Shown: in pieces, positions 1 through 7,729 of the stretch
How positions within the stretch are numbered: the stretch's first letter is position 1
Layout: each line of letters starts with the position of its first letter
Source of the DNA: Caldora sp965222765
Lineage (GTDB): Bacteria > Cyanobacteriota > Cyanobacteriia > Cyanobacteriales > Coleofasciculaceae
Reading direction: 5' to 3'
Length of the DNA stretch: 64,000 nt
NCBI GenBank assembly: GCA_965222765.1
Contig: CBDCVG010000062.1
Location: forward strand, 1 to 64,000
Program-made: the position numbers and the translations under genes
The notes under the pieces: model-generated
Databases searched by the model: none
What the model saw: only the letters and a program-made list of their open reading frames with translations
Told to the model about the DNA's origin: nothing

Positions 1-788
1 TGACCATAATTCTTTGAGCATCTGTTCCTTTCCTGAGCGAAAAACTTTATCGACGGGAGCTTAACTGGTAGTTAAAGTGGTGAAGATTGGTTGAGTAAAA
101 TCATCTTTTGTTTAACAACCAATCTACAAACCAAATCGACCCTTTTTTGTTAGATTAATTAGCTTAATCAACCAAATTAATAGACATTCTTGACAAAGTA
201 CAAGTTTTTACTTAATCAAGAATTTATTTGCGGATTGCTATTACCTGATTGCAGTTACTTTAATTTAATTTAGAGTAATTGCTCAATCAATATCAACAAA
301 CCGTTTAGCTGAATTAAATCTAACTTTATGGCAGACATACTTACACAAAAATGTTGATTTTCGAGTTAAATTTAGTCGCTTTTTTCTTGTCTTCAGTCAT
401 AAGAATCGCATCTCTTTCTTGTCTGATTAGTATATTTAGTTACAAAATATTTTTTTATATGAATTTGATGCATATCCTCAATGCTTTTTTTGCATCGACG
501 AATTCATAAGGCACACTCCTGCTTCCTGCCTTCATCAGTAGATAGACGGACAGAAAGGGAACTATGTGATGAAACTCAAATATTTCTCAAACCCTTACTA
601 ACTCTCTTCTGTCACTCTGGGATATTTCCACGAATTTCCGGCATTACAGCCAACGTAAAATCAACGTTTCAACCCGGTTTGACAGAAGAGAGATATTATC
701 ACTCCAGTGTGGGTGAGCGAAATTAGGGAAGAAATTTCCAGCGAAGTATCCTCTCAAATCATTAGTTTTCCTTTGTTTCCCTATCTCC
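1..788. other. Long AT-rich non-coding region
   Basis: No convincing gene is seen here. The first 480 bases are AT-rich and hold a perfect NtcA-type palindrome at 198-211, listed separately. An open frame at 481-726 has no recognisable motif and cyanobacterial intergenic composition, so I do not call it a gene. From about 772 the region runs into a CCCCATCT-like octamer tract that forms the 3' end of the neighbouring minus-strand gene. Confidence 0.6.
198..211. promoter_or_regulatory. Candidate NtcA binding site (GTA-N8-TAC)
   Basis: GTA, eight bases, then TAC match the consensus of the cyanobacterial nitrogen regulator NtcA exactly. No good TAN3T -10 box follows at 20-24 bases on the plus strand. 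The site is palindromic and may serve a minus-strand gene left of the window. It lies downstream of an NrtA-like gene transcribed toward it, so a linked nitrogen gene to the left is possible. A site this short also occurs by chance in AT-rich DNA. Confidence 0.35.
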
Positions 789-832
789 CTATATCCCCAT
801 TTCCCCATCTCCCCACCCTTTTTTTCGCTCAC
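772..832. repeat. Octamer-type tandem repeat (CCCCATCT/CCCTATCT)
   Basis: Degenerate period-8 units built on CTCCCCAT. Read on the minus strand they encode the C-terminal tail of the NrtA-like protein. The same repeat family recurs near 22340, 25430, 36010, 39220, 45290, 45970 and 54150. Confidence 0.75.
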
Positions 833-2201
833 CCCCCAGTGCAAAGATCTGAGGGCGGTTAGCTCGAATATCAAAGCTGTTGAGGTATTTAACAGGCTGA
901 CTAGGATCGAATTGGCGTTTGTCAATAAATACCTCAGCTGGTTCTACCTTCATCCGCTCACTGGGAAGCTCAATTTTTAATGCCTTGGCAACATCTTCAT
1001 AGATCTTGACAGGATAAATCTTGTCGATCAGTTTATCCGCATCTTTGGGATACTCCTGTTGTTCACCCTGACGCCAGCGAATTATTTGGGTTAGCAGCCA
1101 AACTCCGTGAGAACGCCAGGGATAGTTAGCATGATTGGGTGGTTCTAGATAATCAGTATCTTGGAAGTGGAATAAGTTGAAGTCGGGAATTTCCACAAGT
1201 CTGTCTTTCCCATCAAAGCCACCGTAGTTATAAGTACCCACAAGAGATCCTCCTATGGACTTGACATCAGTATTGAGATACTTTCTTTGGGAAATAATCT
1301 TTGTAACTGACGGCTGGTTTTCTACTTGCTCGCAAAACTGGCAAGCTTCTAGTACACTAGCAACCAAAGCTCTGGCAGTTTTGGGATTTTCCTTAACCCA
1401 TGACTCCATGGTTGCCAGCACCTTTCCTGGATGACCCTGCCAAATATCCCGACTGACAAAAGCGATAAATCCAGCTGTTTCCAAAACTGCTTCCAGGTTC
1501 CAGGGAGCGGTGACATTATAACCATCTACCATCCCTGCCTGGATTTTGTAAATCATTTGGGAAGGACTAATCTCAATCAACTCGATGTCTTTTTCCGGAT
1601 TAATCCCCATCGTTGAGAGCCAGTAACGGCAGTTATAGTTGTCTATCGAAGAAGTTTCGATCGCAAACTTTAGTGGTTCATCGAATCCTCTGATGTATTT
1701 TCTGTAGGAGTCGGCAAACTCCTGGAATTGGATGTATTCCGTCGAAGGGCGAATACCAGCTTTCCAAGCTTTTGGGGAAAGGGTGATACTGCTACCATTG
1801 AGGTTGAGTACCATCAAAGAAATCATGGGAGCCTCTGTGGAAGAGAGCTGAGCCAGCATCGGCATCCCGAATAAGGCAGCGGAGGCATCGAAACGGTTTT
1901 CGAGTAAACCCTCCTCAATAGCCTGCCAGTCATTTTGCTTACTCAGACTGACGTTAAGGCCATAGCGTTCAAAAAATCCCTGTTCTTTGGCAATGATTAG
2001 AGGGGCACAGTCAATTGTAGGGACAAAACCAATAGTCAGGTAAGTTTTCTCTAATTGACCAAAGTCAACCGCTGACTCTTCACTATCTTTGCCAGAGCCG
2101 ATGCGGTTGGAGAAATTGAAAAGATTATTTTCGCTACAAGCACTAAAGCTAAATCCAGCAGATGCCAGACTGAGGTATTTGAGAAAATTGCGGCGTTCCA
2201 T
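789..2201 (-). CDS. NrtA/CmpA-family ABC transporter substrate-binding lipoprotein
   Basis: Probable solute-binding protein of the nitrate/bicarbonate/sulfonate (NrtA/CmpA/SsuA-like) family, 470 aa. The chosen start at 2201 gives an N-terminus with twin arginines (RRNFLKY) and a lipobox ending in Cys22, as in a membrane-anchored periplasmic protein. A start 18 codons upstream would put a second hydrophobic stretch before it and is less likely. The stretch around GFVPTIDCAPLIIAKEQG, then FFERYGL, is the family's ligand-binding lobe. No permease or ATPase gene is adjacent on this side. The last residues (GWGDGEMG) are translated from a genomic octamer repeat, so the C-terminus looks extended by repeat DNA. 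Ligand unknown. Confidence 0.85.
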   Translation of the reverse strand: MERRNFLKYLSLASAGFSFSACSENNLFNFSNRIGSGKDSEESAVDFGQLEKTYLTIGFVPTIDCAPLIIAKEQGFFERYGLNVSLSKQNDWQAIEEGLLENRFDASAALFGMPMLAQLSSTEAPMISLMVLNLNGSSITLSPKAWKAGIRPSTEYIQFQEFADSYRKYIRGFDEPLKFAIETSSIDNYNCRYWLSTMGINPEKDIELIEISPSQMIYKIQAGMVDGYNVTAPWNLEAVLETAGFIAFVSRDIWQGHPGKVLATMESWVKENPKTARALVASVLEACQFCEQVENQPSVTKIISQRKYLNTDVKSIGGSLVGTYNYGGFDGKDRLVEIPDFNLFHFQDTDYLEPPNHANYPWRSHGVWLLTQIIRWRQGEQQEYPKDADKLIDKIYPVKIYEDVAKALKIELPSERMKVEPAEVFIDKRQFDPSQPVKYLNSFDIRANRPQIFALGGERKKGWGDGEMGI

Positions 2202-2358
2202 ACTTAAAGTTCCCAACACAACAAACTGTAGATATATTATTGTGCAAGCAACCAAAAGAGCAGGGAAAAAGATAAAGCAGACTTGATTGCTACTCCTCCG
2301 AACACCGGTGACAGCAACAGAGAATCAGGAGCCTCAGGACGTTAAAAGTCAATCTTTG

Positions 2359-2414
2359 TAGTTTCCCAGAGCTAGTGCGATCGCGCTAACTCCCAAAAGT
2401 AGATAGCATCAAGG
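2359..2414 (+). repeat. 56-bp direct repeat, copy 1, flanking toxin-antitoxin island
   Basis: Aligns without gaps to 3333-3388, with about 49 of 56 positions identical. The shared core is CGCTAACTCCCAAAAGTAGA. The two copies bracket the antitoxin at 2438 and the YoeB pair. Confidence 0.75.
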
Positions 2415-2437
2415 TATAACCACAGTTATACCAATCC

Positions 2438-2674
2438 ATGAAAACAGCTATTTCAATTCCTGATCCTCTTTTCGAGGCTGCTGAACAATTTGCCAAACGG
2501 ATAGGTTTGTCTCGTAGTGAGCTTTATGCTGTAGCGCTCCAAGAGTATTTGCAAGTTCATAAGCCAGAGCAGATCACCAACCAATTGGATATTGTATACG
2601 CTGACGAAGACAGCAGTCTTGATCCGTTCTTTCTCAAGTTACAAGCTCATACATTGTCAAAGGAAACTTGGTAA
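2438..2674 (+). CDS. Ribbon-helix-helix antitoxin, MazE/ChpI-like
   Basis: Short protein (78 aa) starting MKTAISIPDPLFEAAEQFAK, a form typical of ribbon-helix-helix antitoxins of MazEF-type modules. The beta strand (TAISIP) is followed by two helices carrying GLSRSELYAVALQEYL. The C-terminal acidic tail (ADEDSSLDP) would normally wrap the toxin. A complete downstream MazF is missing; only a stub resembling its first residues remains at about 2670-2720. The antitoxin may therefore be an orphan. It sits between 56-bp direct repeats with a YoeB pair on the opposite strand. Confidence 0.75.
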   Translation: MKTAISIPDPLFEAAEQFAKRIGLSRSELYAVALQEYLQVHKPEQITNQLDIVYADEDSSLDPFFLKLQAHTLSKETW

Positions 2675-2786
2675 TATAGAAACAAGTTACCAGCCTGGAA
2701 GAATTTGGATTTTATTCAGGAGTCCGACAAAAAGTAGTGAACTAAAATCTTTTATTCTAGGAAGTCGCGATCGCATACTACCTTAG
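2670..2786 (+). pseudogene. Probable mazF toxin stub
   Basis: Directly after the antitoxin, in another frame, the translation reads ETSYQPGRIWIL. This resembles the start of MazF toxins (a short strand, then Q-P/G-x-I-W). The frame then loses similarity and ends at 2786. I read it as the amputated 5' end of the partner toxin. The match is short, so this is a suggestion only. Confidence 0.35.
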
Positions 2787-3046
2787 TCATTATAATGAAA
2801 TCGGCAACTTAAAATAATGATTTGAGTCTCACTCACCTGATACACTAGACGATGTTCATCGGTAATGCGCCGTGACCAATATCCTTTTAGTTCATGCTTT
2901 AGAGCTTCAGGTTTGCCAAGTCCAGTAAACGGTTGACGAAGGATGTCATTAATCAGGGATATGATCTTGCGATAAATTTTCTTATCTTGTGTTCCCCAAT
3001 CATTGAACTGTTCAAATGCCTCAGGAGTGAATGTTATATTCCTCAT
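2783..3046 (-). CDS. yoeB: Txe/YoeB-family mRNA interferase toxin
   Basis: An 87-aa protein with the compact RelE/YoeB fold signature. It has FTPEAFEQFNDW near the N-terminus, LKGYWSRRITDEHRLVY in the middle and SCRFHYND at the end. In YoeB the conserved Glu and Arg residues and the C-terminal His-Tyr act in ribosome-dependent mRNA cleavage; H84 and Y85 are present. Its start overlaps the end of the upstream antitoxin gene by 26 bases, the usual translational coupling of such modules. Probably active if expressed. Confidence 0.9.
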   Translation of the reverse strand: MRNITFTPEAFEQFNDWGTQDKKIYRKIISLINDILRQPFTGLGKPEALKHELKGYWSRRITDEHRLVYQVSETQIIILSCRFHYND

Positions 3047-3311
3047 TCCATTCCTCAGGAGTAAAACTTACCAGATTGTTTTTTGTTTCTACATGTTCAA
3101 TCGCACTCATCAAGTGACAACGATTAGCTTCGGTAGATAGCAAATACTCTGTTGTATCTTGTGGAATGTTTTGGCTAGTATTTGATTCAATAGCATCTTG
3201 TTCAATCAAGACAATGATTTCAACGAAGGTTCCCTCTGGTAGCTCAGATGTTTGAATCTCAATTTTGCCGTTTTTACCAACGACTCCTCGCTGTTTGATA
3301 CCACTGAGCAT
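3021..3311 (-). CDS. Antitoxin of the YoeB module, Phd/YefM-like C-terminus
   Basis: A 96-aa protein encoded just before yoeB and overlapping it. The C-terminal half (TEYLLSTEANRCHLMSAIEH, then NLVSFTPEEWNEEY) matches the toxin-binding tail of Phd/YefM antitoxins. The N-terminal half (GVVGKNGKIEIQTSELPEGT) looks like the small beta-rich module often found at the start of cyanobacterial antitoxin-like proteins, not the usual YefM DNA-binding domain. It may thus be a composite antitoxin. It likely represses the operon and neutralises YoeB (family knowledge). Confidence 0.75.
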   Translation of the reverse strand: MLSGIKQRGVVGKNGKIEIQTSELPEGTFVEIIVLIEQDAIESNTSQNIPQDTTEYLLSTEANRCHLMSAIEHVETKNNLVSFTPEEWNEEYNIHS

Positions 3312-3332
3312 AATCGGTTCCTTATTTCTTAG

Positions 3333-3388
3333 TAGTTTCCCAGATTCAGTACGCTCGCGCTAACTCCCAAAAGTAGATAGTATGAAGG
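3333..3388 (+). repeat. 56-bp direct repeat, copy 2, flanking toxin-antitoxin island
   Basis: Second copy of the repeat at 2359-2414, in the same orientation, just upstream of the YoeB-module antitoxin start. See the entry for copy 1. Confidence 0.75.
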
Positions 3389-3478
3389 CAACTACAGTAA
3401 ATTATCGTTGCCTCCTTTATTACTATTCTACGGTTTTCCTCCTCTGTTCGGGAGCTCCCTGCCTTCAGAAGAAGTCCC

Positions 3479-4891
3479 TTACTTTTTCTTAGCAACACCT
3501 GCTGGCACATATTTGTCAATCACTTGGCGGTACTCGCTCTTTTGCTTGACACCTCGAAATTCCTCTACTAACTCCTTGTCCTGAAAAAACTGTACAGTCG
3601 GTGTGCCAATCACTTGAGCGTTCTCAGCAATCTCTCGATCTTGCTCAATATCAATCTCTACAAAGTGAATCTGACCCTCATACTCATCTACCACCTTATC
3701 CAACATTGGCTTGAGGATGTGGCAAGGGCCACAGCTCGGGGAGATATACTTAACCATAAGTAAGCGATCGCTTTCATGGAATAGTTTACGTAAAGCATAG
3801 CCTCCAAGATGACGGGTAGCGGTAAGTTTAAAGGTTTCTGCCGTATCAGCTACAGGTTTTTCCTCAGTTACCTCTGCTACTGGCTGTTCTGATTCTGGTT
3901 GTTGATGATACTCCTGAATTAAGTCTTGAGCAGAAAGCCATCGTTCTGCCAACAAAGCTGCCATACAGCCAGTACCAGCAGCAGTTACCGCTTGACGAAA
4001 TTCATGATCTTGAACATCTCCAGCAGCATAAACCCCTTCTAAACTGGTTGCTACTGAATCAGGCTTAGTAACAATGTAACCCACCTCATCCAGTTCTAGT
4101 TGCCCTTGGAATAAGGAAGTATTGGGAGTGTGACCAATGGCGTAGAATAGTCCTCTAGCTGGAATGTCCTTTTCTTCACCAGTCTGATTATCCCGGACTT
4201 TGACCCCCGTCATCCGACTATTCTCACCAACTACGTCTATTGCCTCTGTGTTCCAGTGAACGGTGATTTTCGGATTATTCAGCACCCTGTCTTGCATCGC
4301 TTTACTCGCTCGCATTACGTCTCGGCGCACCAACATATGTACATGAGAGCCGTATTTAGTAAGATAGACGGATTCTTCAGCTGCTGAGTCCCCAGCTCCG
4401 ATTACTACCAACTCCTTACCTTGGAAAATCGGTGTCGCACCATCACAAATGGCACAAGCGGAAATACCGTGACTCCAATATTCTGCTTCTCTGGGCAAAC
4501 CCAATCGTTTTGCCGTGGCACCAGTGGCAATTACAATACTATGGGCTCTGACTTCCCGTTCTGGAGAGCGAATAACAAAAGGACGCTGGCTCAAGTCAAC
4601 AAAGGTGACATCTTCTGTATAGCATTCTGTTCCCCAGCGCTCTGCTTGAGCTTTCATCTGTTCCATCAGTTGGGGGCCAGTAATTCCAGTGGGAAATCCA
4701 GGGAAGTTCTCTACTTCCGTTGTCGTCATTAACTGACCTCCAGGAATTCCTCCAGCTTGGAAACCCTCAAACATCAAAGGTTTTAAATTCGCTCTAGCTG
4801 CATAAATGGCAGCTGTGTAGCCAGCAGGACCAGAGCCAATGATTACTATATTTTCTATGGTTGAGTTAGACATATTTCTAGATGAACTCAT
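3479..4891 (-). CDS. trxB: NADPH-thioredoxin reductase/thioredoxin fusion (NTRC)
   Basis: A 470-aa flavoprotein that passes electrons from NADPH to its own thioredoxin domain, a fusion found in cyanobacteria and chloroplasts. The FAD-binding motif GSGPAGYTAA lies at about residues 19-28. The reductase redox motif is CAIC at 146-149, with an NADPH-binding GAGDSAAEE after it. A linker at about 330-350 leads to a thioredoxin domain with CGPC at 387-390. All four redox cysteines are present. In chloroplasts NTRC reduces 2-Cys peroxiredoxin and tetrapyrrole or Calvin-cycle enzymes. The start could also be the Met six codons later. The gene stands alone, convergent with nothing. Confidence 0.95.
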   Translation of the reverse strand: MSSSRNMSNSTIENIVIIGSGPAGYTAAIYAARANLKPLMFEGFQAGGIPGGQLMTTTEVENFPGFPTGITGPQLMEQMKAQAERWGTECYTEDVTFVDLSQRPFVIRSPEREVRAHSIVIATGATAKRLGLPREAEYWSHGISACAICDGATPIFQGKELVVIGAGDSAAEESVYLTKYGSHVHMLVRRDVMRASKAMQDRVLNNPKITVHWNTEAIDVVGENSRMTGVKVRDNQTGEEKDIPARGLFYAIGHTPNTSLFQGQLELDEVGYIVTKPDSVATSLEGVYAAGDVQDHEFRQAVTAAGTGCMAALLAERWLSAQDLIQEYHQQPESEQPVAEVTEEKPVADTAETFKLTATRHLGGYALRKLFHESDRLLMVKYISPSCGPCHILKPMLDKVVDEYEGQIHFVEIDIEQDREIAENAQVIGTPTVQFFQDKELVEEFRGVKQKSEYRQVIDKYVPAGVAKKK

Positions 4892-5004
4892 AACGACTAC
4901 GTTTAAATTATTGTAACCGATTCTGAGAGATGGGTGTGTGTTTGTTGGAGGATGAGGTGTAATTTCTAACTAAGTATCCCAAAAATCATCATTAAATAGT
5001 ATCT

Positions 5005-6327
5005 ATGGAAAATCAATCATCTGAGTTAATCGAGAAAATTCGTCAGCAATTTGAATTTGGTCCTTACCCAAGAATTCCGATAGACCGCTCCCCTAAAAAT
5101 GAGCCGACATCTCTTTATCTTCATAATGTAGTAACACCTTATTATCTAAGAAATAAAAAGATAATTAAGACGGAAGACAAACTTATCTTAGATGCTGGGT
5201 GTGGTAGTGGCTACAAATCATTAATACTGGCAGAAGCTAACCCTGGAGCTAAAATTGTTGGTATTGATATATCTGAAAAATCTCTAGATTTGGCACGTCA
5301 GCGCCTCAAGCATCATGGGTTTGAAAATGCAGAATTTTATGTACTATCTATTTATGATCTACCAAGTCTTGGCTTAGAATTTGACTACATTAATTGTGAT
5401 GAGCTGCTCTACTTGTTTCCTGAACCAGCTCTTGCCTTAGAGGCACTGAAATCAGTGCTCAAGCCCCAGGGAATTATTCGCAGCAATCTTCACAGTTCCC
5501 ATCAAAGAGTCAGCTATTTTCGTGCTCAAGAACTATTCGAGATCATGGGATTGATGGAGGGCAATCCCGAGGACATGGAAATTGAAATTGCCTTAGAAAC
5601 TATGAAGGCTTTAAAGAATGGTGTTGACCTCAAGGCCAAAACCTGGCATTCCGGTTATGAAGGAGAAGATGGTAAACAATCGGTTTTAATGAACTATTTA
5701 TTCCAAGGGGATAAGGGATACTCAATTTCTGATTTATTTGCAGCTCTGAGGGCAGCAGACCTGGAATTTATCAGTATGGTAAATTGGCGACAATGGGAAT
5801 TGATCGATTTGTTCAAAGAACCAGATAATTTGCCGGTATTTTGGAGCATGAGCTTGCCAGAAATTTCACAGGAAGAGCGACTGCGTATATTTGAACTTTT
5901 ACATCCCATTCACCGGCTGTTAGATTTCTGGTGTGGGCATCCTGAGCAAACCCAACCGTGGATACCAGTTGCTGACTGGACAACTGCTGACTGGCAAGAA
6001 GCCAAGGTACATCTGCATCCACAGCTAAGAACACCAACAGTGAAAACAGAAATTGTCCGCTGTGTTACCCAATTAAACTCATTTGAGATCAGTAAGTATC
6101 TGTTGATTCCTGGATGGCAGTCAGTGGTAGACAGTACTATTGCTGCTTGTCTGTTACCTTTATTGGAGTCAGCTCAGTTGATGCGATCGCTGGTGGAATT
6201 ATGGCAGAAATTGTACCCAGTGAACCCAGTAACCTTGGAAACAATAACCAAAGAGGAGGCTTTAACAATCGTCAGACAAGCACTGACTGGACTTGAAGAG
6301 CAGGGATACGTAATGATCGAGCTTTAA
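5005..6327 (+). CDS. Class I SAM-dependent methyltransferase with C-terminal extension
   Basis: 440-aa protein. The SAM-binding motif I is LILDAGCGSGYKSL (about residues 60-73), followed by the acidic motif II in VGIDISEKSLDLARQRL. It resembles small-molecule or protein methyltransferases of the methyltransf_25/31 type. After residue 250 there is a long extension that ends in a helical segment (EEALTIVRQALTGLEEQGYVMIEL), perhaps a winged-helix-like regulatory domain as in some bacterial methyltransferases. Substrate not predictable. It is the only gene on its strand between the NTRC gene and the pilin gene. Confidence 0.75.
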   Translation: MENQSSELIEKIRQQFEFGPYPRIPIDRSPKNEPTSLYLHNVVTPYYLRNKKIIKTEDKLILDAGCGSGYKSLILAEANPGAKIVGIDISEKSLDLARQRLKHHGFENAEFYVLSIYDLPSLGLEFDYINCDELLYLFPEPALALEALKSVLKPQGIIRSNLHSSHQRVSYFRAQELFEIMGLMEGNPEDMEIEIALETMKALKNGVDLKAKTWHSGYEGEDGKQSVLMNYLFQGDKGYSISDLFAALRAADLEFISMVNWRQWELIDLFKEPDNLPVFWSMSLPEISQEERLRIFELLHPIHRLLDFWCGHPEQTQPWIPVADWTTADWQEAKVHLHPQLRTPTVKTEIVRCVTQLNSFEISKYLLIPGWQSVVDSTIAACLLPLLESAQLMRSLVELWQKLYPVNPVTLETITKEEALTIVRQALTGLEEQGYVMIEL

Positions 6328-6855
6328 CTTATACCATCTCTGAGAGATGGGCGTATATCGGTTGGGTGTACCATATCAGTAATGAAACTTCCCAATCCAA
6401 AAGACACAATTATTGATGAGCAAAAACTGTTGAAATTACTGGATGTAGTTGCGCTTTTAGTTTAATAGAGACGACCCACTGTAGGGGCACAGCAACGTGC
6501 ATTCGTATCAACTTAAGCTAGAGATATATTAACGGTTGACTTCCACTCCCACCCAGAGTTTAAACTCACCGGCTAATAGCAAGGAAGTTAAGTTCCTTGT
6601 GGAGCATGAGTTTTACGTTCAGTTGACTTAATGATCGAGCCCTATACTGCTCACAGGTAAAAATTGAACTTATGTCATGCTGAACGGAACGCAGTGGAGT
6701 GAAGCATCTCCCCAAATTCTTCGGTTTAAATTTGCCTAACTTCGGATACTACCGAAAAATTTCCTCAGGCAGGTGATAGAAAACGAATGCTATACGGGTA
6801 AGTTAGGTCTAAGAGTTATAGGATAAGCATCCCAGATCACAAGGAAAGACCTCTT
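6328..6855. other. Intergenic region upstream of the pilin gene
   Basis: It holds the DUF6883-like stub at 6382-6465, a fragment of the dispersed GTAGGGGC repeat at 6481-6500, and a further dispersed sequence at about 6674-6712 (TGCTGAACGGAACGCAGTGG). The last part should contain the pilin promoter and 5' leader. A purine-rich AAGGAAAGA stands 10 bases before the pilin start and can serve as ribosome binding site. Confidence 0.5.
6382..6465 (+). pseudogene. Stub resembling the N-terminus of a DUF6883-type protein
   Basis: A 27-codon frame starting MKLPNPKDTIIDEQKLLKLL. It resembles the first residues of small cyanobacterial DUF6883 proteins, which often sit in toxin-antitoxin-like pairs, and it then stops. 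There is no continuation in other frames that I can recognise. It could be a decayed gene or chance. Confidence 0.3.
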
Positions 6856-7428
6856 ATGAAGACCGAACTGAAAGCTAAATACCTCCAGTATCTGAACCAG
6901 AGTAAACCAGATGAAGGTTTCACACTGATTGAACTGCTGGTTGTAATCATCATCATTGGTATTCTCTCTGCCATTGCCCTACCTGCCTTCTTGAACCAAG
7001 CGAATAAAGCCAAGCAATCAGAAGCCAAAACTTATGTGGGTTCAATGGTACGAGCTCAGCAAACCCACTACCTGGAGAAAAATTACTTTGCTAACAATGA
7101 CAAATTTGGTGATTTAGGGCTGGGTATCAAGACTGAAACTGCTAACTATAGTTACGTAATTGCAAGTGGTGCTACTGCTCCTTTACAACCCGGTAGTAGC
7201 GCAGTTACCAACCAAGCACGGCAAAAGGCAGAGGCGCTCAAGGCTTATATCGGAGGAGTGAATGTAGGTGTAATTGCAGATACTAGTGAGGCAACTACCC
7301 TAGGTGTAGTATGCGAAACTGAGGTGGCTCAGGTAGTTGATAAGAACTTAAAGGGGCAAGATGAAACTAATTATACTACCGCTGGACCGACATGCCCGAA
7401 TAAGTATGTAGATCTGGGTGCCCCATAG
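6856..7428 (+). CDS. pilA: Type IV major pilin (PilA-like)
   Basis: A 190-aa prepilin. A 21-residue leader ends in Gly21, followed by the class III signal FTLIELLVVIIIIG, with the conserved Glu at mature position 5 (residue 26). PilD would cut after Gly21 and methylate Phe. The hydrophobic helix is followed by a globular domain with two cysteines near the C-terminus (C154 region and C183 region) that can form the D-region disulfide. Pilins of this class in cyanobacteria build pili for motility, adhesion and DNA uptake. The gene is followed by a hairpin terminator and then by glycosyltransferase genes, which suggests that the pilin may be glycosylated (inference). Confidence 0.92.
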   Translation: MKTELKAKYLQYLNQSKPDEGFTLIELLVVIIIIGILSAIALPAFLNQANKAKQSEAKTYVGSMVRAQQTHYLEKNYFANNDKFGDLGLGIKTETANYSYVIASGATAPLQPGSSAVTNQARQKAEALKAYIGGVNVGVIADTSEATTLGVVCETEVAQVVDKNLKGQDETNYTTAGPTCPNKYVDLGAP

Positions 7429-7445
7429 GTATAAACCGTTGTCTG

Positions 7446-7474
7446 AGGTGGGTAAAAAACTCTACCCACTTCTT
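7446..7474 (+). terminator. Hairpin after the pilin gene
   Basis: The arms AGGTGGGTA and TACCCACTT face each other across a short A/C-rich loop, and the second arm is followed by a T-rich stretch. It is placed 18 bases after the pilin stop, consistent with an intrinsic terminator or mRNA-stabilising hairpin. Confidence 0.65.
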
Positions 7475-7543
7475 CTAATGAGTACAAGCAATAAATCACA
7501 AGCTTTTACTCACTAATGCAAGGAAGGAAAATCCCCATTCCCG

Positions 7544-7729
7544 ATGATTGTTGAATGCGCTTTGACTAATGTAGCTAACTGGCAACAAGAAGCTAGTCAA
7601 TATCTACTCAAAGGAGACTATAGCCAAGCGGCAAACCTTTATGAGCAGTTAATTGCTGCTCAACCGGATGTTAAATCCTCACTACTGGCACTTAGGCTTG
7701 ATGCTGCTGCTACAAGGGCAAGAAGTTGA
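7544..7729 (+). pseudogene. Out-of-frame N-terminus of the SPINDLY/OGT-type glycosyltransferase
   Basis: This frame encodes NWQQEASQYLLKGDYSQAAN and then LYEQLIAAQPDVKS, a TPR-like opening that fits the family, but it ends at 7729. The logical continuation (HYWHLGLMLLLQGQEVEAQ) is in the next frame and begins inside it. Removing one base from the TCCT around 7677 would join both into one protein beginning at 7544. So the true gene probably spans 7544-9761 with a +1 frameshift. Confidence 0.7.

Noticed and set aside
481..726. Open frame of 81 codons on the plus strand
   Set aside because: No family motif, no ribosome binding site, and its end runs into the dispersed GTGAGCGAAA sequence; most likely chance.
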